Source of the DNA: Streptomyces chattanoogensis
GTDB taxonomy: Bacteria > Actinomycetota > Actinomycetes > Streptomycetales > Streptomycetaceae
Length of the DNA: 64,000 nt
Reading direction: 5' to 3'
NCBI RefSeq assembly: GCF_001294335.1
Contig: NZ_LGKG01000134.1
Location: 65,191 to 129,190 of the forward strand
Shown: piece after piece, positions 54,172 to 63,609 of the stretch
Layout of the letters: each line of letters begins with the position of its first letter
Numbering within the stretch: the stretch's first letter is position 1
Notes under the pieces: generated by a model
Databases searched by the model: none
Told to the model about the DNA's origin: nothing
The model's input: only the letters and a program-made list of their open reading frames with translations
Position numbers and translations under genes: made by a program

Positions 54172-57100
54172 ATGAGCCTGACTGGTCTGCTCGACGCCGT
54201 CGTACGGGACCCGGCGCTCGCCGAAGCGGTCAAGGCCGCGGCCGACGGCCACCGGCCGCATGTGGACCTGGTCGGCCCGCCGGCCGCCCGGCCCTTCGCG
54301 GTGGCGGCGCTGGCCCGCGAGTCCGGTCGCCCGGTGCTCGCGGTGACCGCCACCGGACGCGAGGCCGAGGACCTCGCCGCCGCGCTGCGCAGCCTGATGC
54401 CCGCCGGCGAGGACAACTCCGTCGTCGAGTTCCCCTCGTGGGAGACGCTGCCGCACGAGCGGCTCTCACCGCGCTCGGACACCGTCGGCCGCCGCCTCGC
54501 GGTGCTGCGCCGGCTCGCCCACCCGCGCCGGGACGACCCGACCGCCGGGCCCGTCTCCGTCGTCGTCGCCCCGATCCGTTCCGTGCTCCAGCCGCAGGTC
54601 AAGGGCCTGGGCGAGCTGGAGCCGGTGAGTCTGCGCACGGGGCAGAGCGCCGACCTCGAGGAGGTCGTGGACGGGCTGGCGGCGGCCGCCTACGCACGCG
54701 TCGAGCTGGTCGAGAAGCGCGGCGAGTTCGCGGTCCGCGGCGGCATCCTGGACGTCTTCCCGCCCACCGAGGAGCATCCGCTCCGGGTCGAGTTCTGGGG
54801 CGACGACGTCGAGGAGATCCGCTACTTCAAGGTCGCCGACCAGCGGTCCCTGGAAGTCGCCGAGCACGGTCTGTGGGCGCCGCCGTGCCGCGAGCTGCTG
54901 CTGACCGACAAGGTGCGGCAGCGGGCCGCGGCGCTCGCCGAACAGCACCCGGAGCTGGGCGAACTCCTCGGCAAGATCGCCGAGGGGATCGCCGTCGAGG
55001 GCATGGAGTCCCTGGCCCCCGTCCTCGTCGACGACATGGAACTGCTGCTGGACGTCCTGCCCAAGGGCAGCATGGCCGTGGTCTGCGACCCGGAGCGGGT
55101 ACGGACGCGGGCCGCCGACCTGGTGGCCACCAGCCAGGAGTTCCTGCAGGCGTCCTGGGCGGCGAGTGCGGGCGGGGGAGAGGCGCCGATCGACGTCGGC
55201 GCGGCCTCCCTCTGGGGCATCGCGGACGTCCGCGACCGGGCCCGTGAGCTGGGCATGATGTGGTGGTCGGTGTCGCAGTTCACCTCTGGGGACATCGGGC
55301 GCAGTGCCGACGACGAAGCGGGCGCCGACGACGACACCCTCAAGCTCGGCATGCACGCCCCGGAGAGCTACCGCGGCGACACCCAGCGCGCGCTCTCCGA
55401 CACCAAGCAGTGGCTCGCCGACGGCTGGCGCACGGTCTTCGTCACCGAGGGCCACGGCCCCGCGGCCCGTACGGTCGAGGTGCTCGGCGGCGAGGGCATC
55501 GCCGCCCGGCTGGACGCGGACCTGCCGGAGATCTCCCCGTCCCTCGTCCATGTCGCCTGCGGTTCGATCGACAACGGCTTCATCGACCCGCAGCTCAAGA
55601 TCGCCGTCCTGACCGAGACCGACCTCTCCGGCCAGAAGGCGGCCGGCAAGGACGCGGCCCGGATGCCGGCCCGCCGCCGCAAGACCATCGACCCGCTCAC
55701 CCTCCAGGCCGGCGACTTCATCGTCCACGAGCAGCACGGCGTCGGCCGCTACATCGAGATGGTGCAGCGCACGGTCCAGGGCGCCACCCGCGAATACCTC
55801 CTGGTCGAGTACGCCCCCGCCAAGCGCGGCCAGCCCGGCGACCGCCTCTACATCCCGACCGAGCAGCTGGAACAGGTCACCAAGTACGTGGGCGGCGAGG
55901 CCCCGACGCTGCACCGCCTGGGCGGCGCCGACTGGACCAAGACCAAGGCGCGCGCCAAGAAGGCCGTCAAGGAGATCGCGGCGGACCTGATCAAGCTGTA
56001 CTCGGCGCGGATGGCGGCCCCCGGCCACACCTTCGGCCCGGACACCCCCTGGCAGCGCGAGCTGGAGGACGCCTTCCCGTACGCGGAGACGCCCGACCAG
56101 CTCACCACCATTGCCGAGGTCAAGGAGGACATGGAGAAGTCGGTCCCGATGGACCGTCTGATCTGCGGTGACGTCGGTTACGGCAAGACCGAGATCGCGG
56201 TCCGCGCCGCCTTCAAGGCCGTCCAGGACGGCAAGCAGGTGGCCGTCCTCGTGCCGACGACCCTCCTCGTCCAGCAGCACTACGGCACCTTCACCGAGCG
56301 CTACGGCCAGTTCCCGGTCAACGTCAAGGCGCTCTCCCGTTTCCAGACCGACACCGAGGCCAAGGCGACGCTGGAGGGCCTGCGGGAGGGCTCGGTCGAC
56401 CTCGTCATCGGCACCCACCGCCTGTTCTCCGCCGAGACCAAGTTCAAGGACCTGGGCCTGGTCATCGTCGACGAGGAGCAGCGCTTCGGCGTCGAGCACA
56501 AGGAGCAGCTCAAGAAGCTCCGCGCCAACGTGGACGTGCTGACGATGTCGGCCACCCCCATCCCCCGCACCCTGGAGATGGCGGTCACGGGCATCCGCGA
56601 GATGTCCACGATCACCACGCCCCCCGAGGAGCGCCACCCGGTCCTGACGTTCGTCGGCCCCTACGAGCAGAAGCAGATCGGCGCCGCCATCCGCCGTGAA
56701 CTCCTGCGCGAGGGCCAGGTCTTCTACATCCACAACCGCGTCGAGTCCATCGACCGGGCCGCCGCCCGCCTCCGCGAGATCGTCCCCGAGGCCCGTATCC
56801 AGACCGCCCACGGGCAGATGGGCGAGTCCCAGCTCGAGCAGGTCGTCGTCGATTTCTGGGAGAAGAAATTCGACGTCCTCGTCTCGACCACGATCGTCGA
56901 ATCGGGCATCGACATCTCCAACGCCAACACCCTGATCGTCGAGCGCGGCGACAACTTCGGTCTCTCCCAGCTCCACCAGCTGCGCGGCCGCGTCGGCCGG
57001 GGCCGCGACCGGGGCTACGCCTACTTCCTCTACCCGCCGGAGAAGCCGCTCACCGAGACCGCCCACGAGCGGCTGGCCACCATCGCCCAGCACACCGAGA

Positions 57101-57738
57101 TGGGCGCCGGTATGTACGTCGCCATGAAGGACCTCGAGATCCGCGGCGCCGGAAACCTCCTGGGCGGCGAACAGTCCGGCCATATCGCCGGCGTCGGCTT
57201 CGACCTCTACGTACGGATGGTGGGCGAGGCGGTCGCCGACTACCGCGCTTCACTCGAGGGGGGCGTGGAGGAGGAGCCTCCGCTGGAGGTCAAGATCGAG
57301 CTCCCGGTGGACGCCCATGTCCCGCACGACTACGCGCCCGGCGAGCGGCTGCGCCTGGCGGCCTACCGCGCCATCGCCTCCGCCGCCACGGAGGAGGACA
57401 TCGCCGCGGTCCGCGAGGAGCTGACCGACCGCTACGGCAAGCTGCCGGAGCCGGTCGAGAACCTCCTCCTGGTCGCCGGTCTGCGCATGCTCGCCCGCGC
57501 CTGCGGCGTCGCGGACATCACCCTCCAGGGCTCCAACGTCCGCTTCGGACCGGTGGAACTGAGGGAATCGCAGGAGCTGCGCCTGAAGCGGCTCTATCCG
57601 CGGACGGTCCTCAAGCCGGCCACCAAGCAGGTGCTGGTGCCCCGCCCGACCACGGGCAGGATCGGCGGCAAGCCGCTGGTGGGGCGGGAGCTGCTGGCGT
57701 GGGTGGGGGAGTTCCTCACGACGGTTCTGGGGTCGTGA
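54172..57738 (+). CDS. mfd: Transcription-repair coupling factor
   Basis: Mfd removes RNA polymerase stalled at DNA lesions and recruits UvrA. The 1188-residue protein has the UvrB-like N-terminal domains (MSLTGLLDAVVRDPALAEAV onward), the RNA-polymerase-interaction domain (about 515-580: LQAGDFIVHEQHGVGRYIEM), the RecG-like translocase and the C-terminal D7 domain. Translocase motifs are DRLICGDVGYGKTEIA (motif I), VIVDEEQRFGVEHKE (motif II), MSATPIPRTLEMA, and LRGRVGRGRDRGYAYFL in motif VI. The ATG at 54172 starts at the conserved region. The stop lies in a 17-bp tandem duplication. Confidence 0.97.
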   Translation: MSLTGLLDAVVRDPALAEAVKAAADGHRPHVDLVGPPAARPFAVAALARESGRPVLAVTATGREAEDLAAALRSLMPAGEDNSVVEFPSWETLPHERLSPRSDTVGRRLAVLRRLAHPRRDDPTAGPVSVVVAPIRSVLQPQVKGLGELEPVSLRTGQSADLEEVVDGLAAAAYARVELVEKRGEFAVRGGILDVFPPTEEHPLRVEFWGDDVEEIRYFKVADQRSLEVAEHGLWAPPCRELLLTDKVRQRAAALAEQHPELGELLGKIAEGIAVEGMESLAPVLVDDMELLLDVLPKGSMAVVCDPERVRTRAADLVATSQEFLQASWAASAGGGEAPIDVGAASLWGIADVRDRARELGMMWWSVSQFTSGDIGRSADDEAGADDDTLKLGMHAPESYRGDTQRALSDTKQWLADGWRTVFVTEGHGPAARTVEVLGGEGIAARLDADLPEISPSLVHVACGSIDNGFIDPQLKIAVLTETDLSGQKAAGKDAARMPARRRKTIDPLTLQAGDFIVHEQHGVGRYIEMVQRTVQGATREYLLVEYAPAKRGQPGDRLYIPTEQLEQVTKYVGGEAPTLHRLGGADWTKTKARAKKAVKEIAADLIKLYSARMAAPGHTFGPDTPWQRELEDAFPYAETPDQLTTIAEVKEDMEKSVPMDRLICGDVGYGKTEIAVRAAFKAVQDGKQVAVLVPTTLLVQQHYGTFTERYGQFPVNVKALSRFQTDTEAKATLEGLREGSVDLVIGTHRLFSAETKFKDLGLVIVDEEQRFGVEHKEQLKKLRANVDVLTMSATPIPRTLEMAVTGIREMSTITTPPEERHPVLTFVGPYEQKQIGAAIRRELLREGQVFYIHNRVESIDRAAARLREIVPEARIQTAHGQMGESQLEQVVVDFWEKKFDVLVSTTIVESGIDISNANTLIVERGDNFGLSQLHQLRGRVGRGRDRGYAYFLYPPEKPLTETAHERLATIAQHTEMGAGMYVAMKDLEIRGAGNLLGGEQSGHIAGVGFDLYVRMVGEAVADYRASLEGGVEEEPPLEVKIELPVDAHVPHDYAPGERLRLAAYRAIASAATEEDIAAVREELTDRYGKLPEPVENLLLVAGLRMLARACGVADITLQGSNVRFGPVELRESQELRLKRLYPRTVLKPATKQVLVPRPTTGRIGGKPLVGRELLAWVGEFLTTVLGS

Positions 57739-57754
57739 CGGTTCCGGGGTCGTG
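57721..57754 (+). repeat. 17-bp tandem duplication spanning the mfd stop codon
   Basis: Two adjacent 17-bp units (ACGGTTCTGGGGTCGTG and ACGGTTCCGGGGTCGTG). The mfd TGA straddles their junction. GC-rich inverted elements follow up to the convergent gene at 57811 and may terminate transcription. Confidence 0.75.
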
Positions 57755-57810
57755 ACGCGGCAGACGGCGGCCGTCCCGCGCGGGCGGCGCCGCGCTGCGT
57801 ACGTCCGCGG

Positions 57811-59319
57811 TCAGCGCGCCGACGCCCGCTGGAACACGAGCAGCCCCCCGGCGTCGCCCAGGACGGTGTAGGTGGATTCGGGGTGCCGGGCGGACGCGTC
57901 GGCGAGGGCCTGGCGCGTGGTGCGGTCGGTGGGGTGCTGGACGGCTATGTAGTCGGGGGAGATGCCGCGGGTGTCGCCGATCCAGAAGACCCGGGTGCGG
58001 CCGGTGAGGCGGGACAGCGGGCGGATGTCGGCCTCCACGGTCGCGCCGTCGGGTATCCGCGCCAGCAGCCGGTCGGCGGCGGTGACATCCGGCGTGACGC
58101 GGTAGGTGGCGGCCTCGGTGAGCCGCGACAGCGGCAGCGTGGCGGTCAGGGCGAGCGCGGCGGCCAGTACGGCGGCCGGCAGATGGTGGGCGTATGAGCG
58201 CACCCAGGGGCGGGCGGAGACCCGGGCGCGCGGCAGGGCGTCGACCAGGGCGAGGAGGGCCACCGGCATCAGGACGGCGTTGTAGTGCCAGTCGATGCCC
58301 CAGTAGTGCGGTTCGTGGGAGAGGAACCGCCAGCCGAGAGTCGGCAGCGCGACCAGGAGGAAAGGGGAGCGCAGGGCGAGCAGGCCGGTGGTGGGGAGCA
58401 GGACCCACAGCGTGGTGCGGACGGCGGTGTCGAAGGGGATGGCGGGCGCCGCTCCGCCGTCGGCGCCGAGTTTGCTCCAGTAGTCGTACGAGCCGGAGCC
58501 GTTGAAGGCGGGGATGAGGACGCCGAGGGTGAGCGCGGTGGCGGTGAGCCCGAAGACGACCAGGGCGATGGGCAGCGGCGCGGCCCGGCGGGTGCGGATC
58601 AGCACCAGCGCGCCGATCGCGGCCGCGGTGACGCCCAGGTCCTCCTTGACCAGCACCAGCGGCACGGCCCAGCACACCGCCGCGGTCCAGCGCTCGCGCA
58701 GCACCGCCTCGAGCGCGAAGCCGATCAGCGGCAGTGCGAAGGCTATTTCGTGGAAGTCGAAGTCGACGGCTTTCTGGATGCCCCAGGACGTGCCGTACGC
58801 GATGCCGACGGCCAGGCCAGGGAGGCGTCCCAGGTGCCGGGCGGCGGCGCGGGTGACCGGCAGGACGGACAGCGCGAACAGCGCGGCCTGCGCGAGGAGC
58901 AGGGTCAGCGGCGAGGGGAAGAGCCGGTAGAGCGGGGCGAGCACGATCAGGACGGGGCTGAAGTGGTCGCCGAGGACGTTGGTGCCGGGGCCCTTGAGGT
59001 CGACGATCGGCGCCTGGAGGTGTGCGTAGCCCCGTATCGCCTGCTCGAAGATGCCCAGGTCCCAGGAGGAGGTGGACATCGTCCGGAGGCGGCAGACGGA
59101 CAGCGCGGCGAAGGCGACGAAGAAGAACGCGGCGGTCCAGTACGGGTCGAGGCGCGGCGTGCGCAGCGGGGCGCTCGCGTCGCGCAGCCGGTGCGCGGCG
59201 CGGCGCAGGCGGCCGGGGGCGGTGCGCGGAGCGCCGGTGGTCGCGGTCGCGGGGCCGGGGGCGGCGGCCTGGGGCGGGGGCCCGCTGTCGCCCGTGGCCG
59301 TTGCTGCGGCCGTGTCCAT
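57811..59319 (-). CDS. DUF2079 membrane protein
   Basis: This 502-residue polytopic membrane protein of the DUF2079 family has about nine or more hydrophobic segments. Conserved blocks include MSTSSWDLGIFEQAIRGYAH, PGTNVLGDHFSPVLIVLAPL, VDFDFHEIAFALPLIGFALE and HEPHYWGIDWHYNAVLMPVA. The fold is GT-C glycosyltransferase-like (acidic WDLGIFEQ and HFSP in external loops), so a polyprenyl-linked sugar transferase activity is possible but unproven. ATG 59319 is chosen with GAGGAC upstream on the minus strand. It is divergent from a secreted HNH nuclease gene. Confidence 0.88.
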   Translation of the reverse strand: MDTAAATATGDSGPPPQAAAPGPATATTGAPRTAPGRLRRAAHRLRDASAPLRTPRLDPYWTAAFFFVAFAALSVCRLRTMSTSSWDLGIFEQAIRGYAHLQAPIVDLKGPGTNVLGDHFSPVLIVLAPLYRLFPSPLTLLLAQAALFALSVLPVTRAAARHLGRLPGLAVGIAYGTSWGIQKAVDFDFHEIAFALPLIGFALEAVLRERWTAAVCWAVPLVLVKEDLGVTAAAIGALVLIRTRRAAPLPIALVVFGLTATALTLGVLIPAFNGSGSYDYWSKLGADGGAAPAIPFDTAVRTTLWVLLPTTGLLALRSPFLLVALPTLGWRFLSHEPHYWGIDWHYNAVLMPVALLALVDALPRARVSARPWVRSYAHHLPAAVLAAALALTATLPLSRLTEAATYRVTPDVTAADRLLARIPDGATVEADIRPLSRLTGRTRVFWIGDTRGISPDYIAVQHPTDRTTRQALADASARHPESTYTVLGDAGGLLVFQRASAR

Positions 59320-59422
59320 GGGGGTCCTCACTCTCGATTTCCGAAAAGATACTCGAAGCGGCGAACCGGACCGGACCGGGCGCCCGCCCCCGCCCCTGCC
59401 CCCGCTCCCGGATTGGACCGCC

Positions 59423-60172
59423 GTGATACCCACCGCCCTCCGCGCCCGGCTCCCCCTGACCGCGGCCGCCGCCACCGCACTGGCCGCTGTGCTGACCCTC
59501 ACCGGGTGCACCCCGGACCAAACCCGCCCCGGCCGGGGCGGGGACACCACGGCGGGCCCGGCCGCGCGGGGCAGCGCGCTGCAGGCGGTGGCCGCACTGG
59601 ACGTCAAGGGCCGGGCCCCCAGGGCCGGTTACGCCCGCGCCCGCTTCGGCTCCGCCTGGGCGGACACCGACGGCAACGGCTGCGGCACCCGGGACGACAT
59701 CCTCCGGCGGGATCTGCGGGGCGTCGCCTTCCGGGACGGGCGCTGTGTCGTGCTCTCGGGCACGCTGGCCAAGGACCCCTACACGGGAGAGGCGATCCGC
59801 TACACCCGCGGCCGCAGTCGGGTGGACATCGATCATGTCGTCGCGCTGTCGGACGCCTGGCAGAAGGGGGCGGCGCGGTGGCCGGCCCGTAAGCGGATCG
59901 CGCTGGCCAACGACCCGCTGAACCTGATCGCGGTCGACGCCTCGGCGAACCGGCGCAAGAGCGACGGGGACGCGGCGACCTGGCTGCCCGCGTACCGGCC
60001 GTACCGCTGCACGTATGTCGCCCACCAGGTGGCGGTGAAGCGGAAGTACGGGCTGTGGGTGACCCGGGCGGAGAAGGCCGCGATGGTGCGGGTGCTGGAT
60101 TCCTGCCCGCAGGAGCGGCTGCCGGGCGGCGGGAACCCGACGGAGGCGCCGGCCCGGTTCCACGCCAACTAG
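59423..60172 (+). CDS. Secreted HNH-family nuclease (DUF1524-type lipoprotein)
   Basis: This 249-residue protein has a signal sequence ending in a lipobox-like LTLTGC (about residue 24), so it is probably an exported lipoprotein. The HNH core reads YTRGRSRVDIDHVVALSDAW (the His pair of the HNH/DUF1524 motif) and then LANDPLNLIAVDASANRRKS. Two Cys pairs may form disulphides. Such secreted HNH nucleases degrade extracellular DNA; here the role is inferred. GTG 59423 is preferred. ATG 59318 is in frame but adds a Pro-rich non-signal segment. Confidence 0.85.
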   Translation: MIPTALRARLPLTAAAATALAAVLTLTGCTPDQTRPGRGGDTTAGPAARGSALQAVAALDVKGRAPRAGYARARFGSAWADTDGNGCGTRDDILRRDLRGVAFRDGRCVVLSGTLAKDPYTGEAIRYTRGRSRVDIDHVVALSDAWQKGAARWPARKRIALANDPLNLIAVDASANRRKSDGDAATWLPAYRPYRCTYVAHQVAVKRKYGLWVTRAEKAAMVRVLDSCPQERLPGGGNPTEAPARFHAN

Positions 60173-60193
60173 TCGGGTTCGCACCCGGATACG

Positions 60194-60236
60194 GCCGTCG
60201 GCCCGGGACCGCGAGGTGCGGTTCCGGGCCGACGGC
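60194..60236. terminator. Bidirectional terminator between the HNH and DUF4190-type genes
   Basis: GCCGTCGGCCCGGGACCGC (60194-60212) pairs with GCGGTTCCGGGCCGACGGC (60218-60236) around a 5-nt loop, with two non-pairing positions. It lies between convergent genes. Confidence 0.75.
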
Positions 60237-60256
60237 TTGGTGCGTGCAGGTGCGGA

Positions 60257-61021
60257 TCAGAGCTTCAGCTTCCAGTTCGCCGGGTCGAGCAGGAGGTCCG
60301 GCGTGATCTCGATGTCGAGCTCCTTGGCGGAGGGCGGGGCGTCGAACACGATCTCCGCGGTGTCGGACTCGCCCGGGTCGAGCTGCGCCTCCCAGTCGTG
60401 CGAGCTGGGGCCGACCTTGTCGTTGGAGAACTCCTCGGTCTTCTTGCCGTCGGCCTCCGCCTTGATCAGCATGGTGGGGTCCTTGACGACCTTCTTGCCG
60501 GTGTTCTTGATCGTGACGGTGACCTTGTACGCCTTGTCGCCGTCCGTGTGCGTGATGACGGTGCTCGGGTTGACGGCGTACGGGCCCGGCTTCGAGACGG
60601 TGACCTGGAGGCCGTTGTTGTACTTCGCGGTGGCTCCCGGGCCGAGGTCCTTGATGGCGTTGCTGCTGCCCGTCTCCTTGTCGATCTGCTCCTTGGCCTC
60701 GTCGACCGCTCCCTTGACCACCAGCACGGAGACGATGACGCCGACGACCGCCAGGATGAGCGCGAGGACACCCAGGATCGTGCCGGTCACCGCCACGCCC
60801 TTGTTGGTGGCCTGACCCTTCTTGGCGCGGCCCATGCCCACGATGCCGAAGATCAGGGCCAGGAGGCCGAGCGGCCCGGCGAGCCAGAACAGGAACATCG
60901 GGATGCCGCTGAGCGCACCGATGATGCCCAGGACCAGGGCGGCGACACCGAGGCCGTTGCGGGCCTGCTGCGGGGCCGGTGCGCCCATCGGGGCTGGCTG
61001 GTACTGCATTTGGTGAGACAT
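60257..61021 (-). CDS. DUF4190/DUF4352-type membrane protein
   Basis: This 254-residue protein has a Gln/Pro-rich N-terminus and two hydrophobic helices of DUF4190 type (VAALVLGIIGALSGIPMFLF, then GPLGLLALIFGIVGMGRAKK). A third helix follows (GTILGVLALILAVVGVIVSV). An extracytoplasmic beta-sandwich of DUF4352 type comes next (about 140-250, YKVTVTIKNTGKKVVKDPTM). Such proteins are cell-surface factors of unknown function. It is divergent from the methylase-like gene. Confidence 0.85.
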   Translation of the reverse strand: MSHQMQYQPAPMGAPAPQQARNGLGVAALVLGIIGALSGIPMFLFWLAGPLGLLALIFGIVGMGRAKKGQATNKGVAVTGTILGVLALILAVVGVIVSVLVVKGAVDEAKEQIDKETGSSNAIKDLGPGATAKYNNGLQVTVSKPGPYAVNPSTVITHTDGDKAYKVTVTIKNTGKKVVKDPTMLIKAEADGKKTEEFSNDKVGPSSHDWEAQLDPGESDTAEIVFDAPPSAKELDIEITPDLLLDPANWKLKL

Positions 61022-61209
61022 GCGGGAGGGGCCCCTTCCGGGCGCTGAATCGAGTTGCGCTGAAGCGATGGGTCAATAACAGCAGAGACTGTGAATCGAG
61101 TCAACACGAGTTCACGACGAGCAGAGATTCACGATGTGAAGGGATGGGTCAAACGGTGATGGGTATGCTGCTGACACAGTGGTCACGCATCGGGACGGGA
61201 GCCAGCCAG

Positions 61210-63432
61210 GTGCCGGACATCGCACCAACGGACAACGCGACGGACGACGGCGCCGCAGGTAACGGCGTGGCGGACGGCGGCGCGGCCGCCGGCCTTTCCC
61301 CCGCCGGCCGCCCGGCGGACCGCCCCACCGAGGTGACCGCCGCCGGTATCGCCCGGCTCGCCGGCGTCGGCCGGGCCGCCGTCAGCAACTGGCGCCGCCG
61401 CCACGCCGACTTCCCCAAGCCCGTCGGCGGCACCGAGACCAGCCCCGCCTTCGCCCTCCGCGACATCGAGCAATGGCTCCGCGACCAGGGCAAACTCGCC
61501 GAGGTACCGCTGCGCGAAAGGGTCTGGCAGCAGCTCGTCGGCCACCCGGCCGGCGCCGCGGGCGCGCTCCGCCAGGCCGGCGCCGTCCTCCTCCTCGTAC
61601 GCGACCGGCCCGCCGCCTGGAAGCAGCTGCGCGGCGCCTCCGACGACGCCGATCTGACCGGCGTCCTGCCCGCGATGCTCGATTCCGTCCTCGCCGCCCG
61701 GCTCGGCGACGACCACCCCGTCCGCGGTCTGACCCGCGAGTCGCTCGCCCCCTCCGCCGCCCTGGTGCGCGCCACCGCCGAGCTCGCGGCCCTGGACGGC
61801 GCCGCCGAGGCCTACGCCTTCCTGCTCGGCCGCCACCTGGATGCCAACCCCCGCCAGTACACCCTCACCCCACCCGCCCCGGCCGCCCTGATGGCCGAAC
61901 TCGCCGCACAGGACGGCCCGTTGGGCTCCGTACTCGACCCGGCCTGCGGCGCCGGCGGCCTGCTGACCGCCGCCCAGGAAAGGGCCGCCGGACAGCCGGA
62001 CGCACCCCCCCTCGCCCTGCACGCCCAGGAAGCCGACCCCGACCTCGCCGCGCTCACCGCCCTCCGCCTCGCGCTGAGCGTCCCCGGCGCCCAGGTCCGC
62101 GTCCGGGCCGCCGACACCCTGCGCGCCGACGCCTTCCCGGAGCTGGCCGCCGACGCCGTCCTGGTCCACCCGCCGTTCAACGAACGCAACTGGGGCCATG
62201 ACGAACTGGCCTACGACCCCCGCTGGGAGTACGGCTTCCCGGCCCGCACGGAATCCGAACTGGCCTGGGTCCAGCACGCGCTGGCCCGGCTGCGCCCCGG
62301 CGGCACCGCCGTCCTGCTGATGCCGCCCGCCGCCGCCTCCCGCCGCTCCGGCCGCCGGATCCGCGCCGATCTGCTGCGCCGCGGCGCCCTGCGCGCCGTC
62401 ATCGCCCTGCCCGCCGGCGCCGCCCCGCCCAACGGCATCCCCCTCCACCTCTGGGTGCTGCGCAAGCCCAGCGGCAGCGCACAGCCCGCCCCCCAACTCC
62501 TCGTCGTGGACACGGCGGGGCCCGCCGCCGGCGGCGCGTCCGGCGCCTCCGGCCGGGAAAAGCTCGACTGGGCGGCCGTCCGCGCCACCGCCGTCGACGC
62601 CTGGCAGGCCTTCGACCGCGACGGCGGCGTCGAGGAACTTCCCGGCATACGGCGGTCGCTGGCCGCCATCGACCTCCTGGGCGACGATGTCGACCTCGCC
62701 CCCGCCCGCCATCTCCCGCCACCCGCCGCGGCCGGCGGCCCCGCCGAACTGGCCCGGGTCCGCGACCGGCTGACCGACACCCTCGCCCGGACCACCCAGC
62801 TCACCCCCCGCACCGCACCCCAGGACACCGCCCCACAGCCGGGCCCGGCCCGCTGGCCGCTCACCACCGTCGGCGAACTCGCCCGCTCCGGCGCCCTGCT
62901 CCTCCGCGCCGGCGGCCCCGGCAGCGCCCTCCCCGGCGTCCCCTTCGCCGTGCTCACCGACCACGACGTCATCGGCGCCCTCGCCCCCTCCGGCACGCTC
63001 CCCGAAGCCGCGCCCTCCACCCCTGCCGAAGAGCCGGTCCTCGTCCAGGAAGGCGATGTGGTCGTCCCCGTCCTCGGCGGCGGCGCCATCGCCCGCGTCG
63101 TCGACGACACCACCGCCGGCGCCGCCCTCGGCCGCAACCTCACCCTGCTGCGCCCCGACCCGGCCGCCCTCGACCCCTGGTTCCTCGCCGGCTTCCTGCG
63201 CGGCACCGCCAACAACCGCCAGGCCAGCAGCTACGCCTCCACCGCCACCCGCCTCGACGTCCGCCGCCTCCAGCTGCCCCGCCTCCCCCTCGCCGAACAG
63301 CGCCGCTACGGCAAGCGCTTCCAGGACCTGGCGGCCTTCGAGGAGGCCCTGCGGCTCGCCGCCCGGCTGGGTGAGCAGCTGGTCCAGGGGCTCTACGACG
63401 GCTTCACGGACGGCTCGGTCGCGCCGGACTGA
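61210..63432 (+). CDS. HTH-N6 DNA methylase-like protein with altered catalytic motif (HPPF)
   Basis: This 740-residue protein has an N-terminal HTH (about 40-95: VTAAGIARLAGVGRAAVSNW), a central class I SAM methyltransferase domain of the N6-adenine/HsdM type (about 215-430), and a C-terminal specificity-like domain (about 540-735). SAM motif I is SVLDPACGAGGLLTAA. Motif IV, normally NPPF, reads VHPPFNERNWG, with His replacing the catalytic Asn. LARLRPGGTAVLLMPPAAAS follows. Streptomyces have conserved, restriction-free homologues of this layout. GTG 61210 (GGGAG about 8 nt upstream) is chosen; ATG 61159 is an alternative. No restriction gene is adjacent. Confidence 0.88.
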   Translation: MPDIAPTDNATDDGAAGNGVADGGAAAGLSPAGRPADRPTEVTAAGIARLAGVGRAAVSNWRRRHADFPKPVGGTETSPAFALRDIEQWLRDQGKLAEVPLRERVWQQLVGHPAGAAGALRQAGAVLLLVRDRPAAWKQLRGASDDADLTGVLPAMLDSVLAARLGDDHPVRGLTRESLAPSAALVRATAELAALDGAAEAYAFLLGRHLDANPRQYTLTPPAPAALMAELAAQDGPLGSVLDPACGAGGLLTAAQERAAGQPDAPPLALHAQEADPDLAALTALRLALSVPGAQVRVRAADTLRADAFPELAADAVLVHPPFNERNWGHDELAYDPRWEYGFPARTESELAWVQHALARLRPGGTAVLLMPPAAASRRSGRRIRADLLRRGALRAVIALPAGAAPPNGIPLHLWVLRKPSGSAQPAPQLLVVDTAGPAAGGASGASGREKLDWAAVRATAVDAWQAFDRDGGVEELPGIRRSLAAIDLLGDDVDLAPARHLPPPAAAGGPAELARVRDRLTDTLARTTQLTPRTAPQDTAPQPGPARWPLTTVGELARSGALLLRAGGPGSALPGVPFAVLTDHDVIGALAPSGTLPEAAPSTPAEEPVLVQEGDVVVPVLGGGAIARVVDDTTAGAALGRNLTLLRPDPAALDPWFLAGFLRGTANNRQASSYASTATRLDVRRLQLPRLPLAEQRRYGKRFQDLAAFEEALRLAARLGEQLVQGLYDGFTDGSVAPD

Positions 63433-63609
63433 CCCGCCGGACCGGCCCGCCGGGGCGCGGTGACGGCAGTTGCCCCGGCGCATTCCGCATAACCCCGGAC
63501 GCGGCGCCGCTGCCGTATATACGCTCGTACGCCCGCGGGTCCTCACGCGTCACCACGCCCGCGCCCCCTCGCGGCCACGGTCGCCACCGTTGATCCACCA
63601 GGAGCAGCA

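Noticed and set aside
54466..57183. 905-codon minus-strand frame opposite mfd
   Set aside because: Antisense shadow of a fully intact mfd.
63505..63530. CGTATATACG palindrome upstream of the last gene
   Set aside because: Only 10 bp, single occurrence and no regulator nearby; too weak to call.
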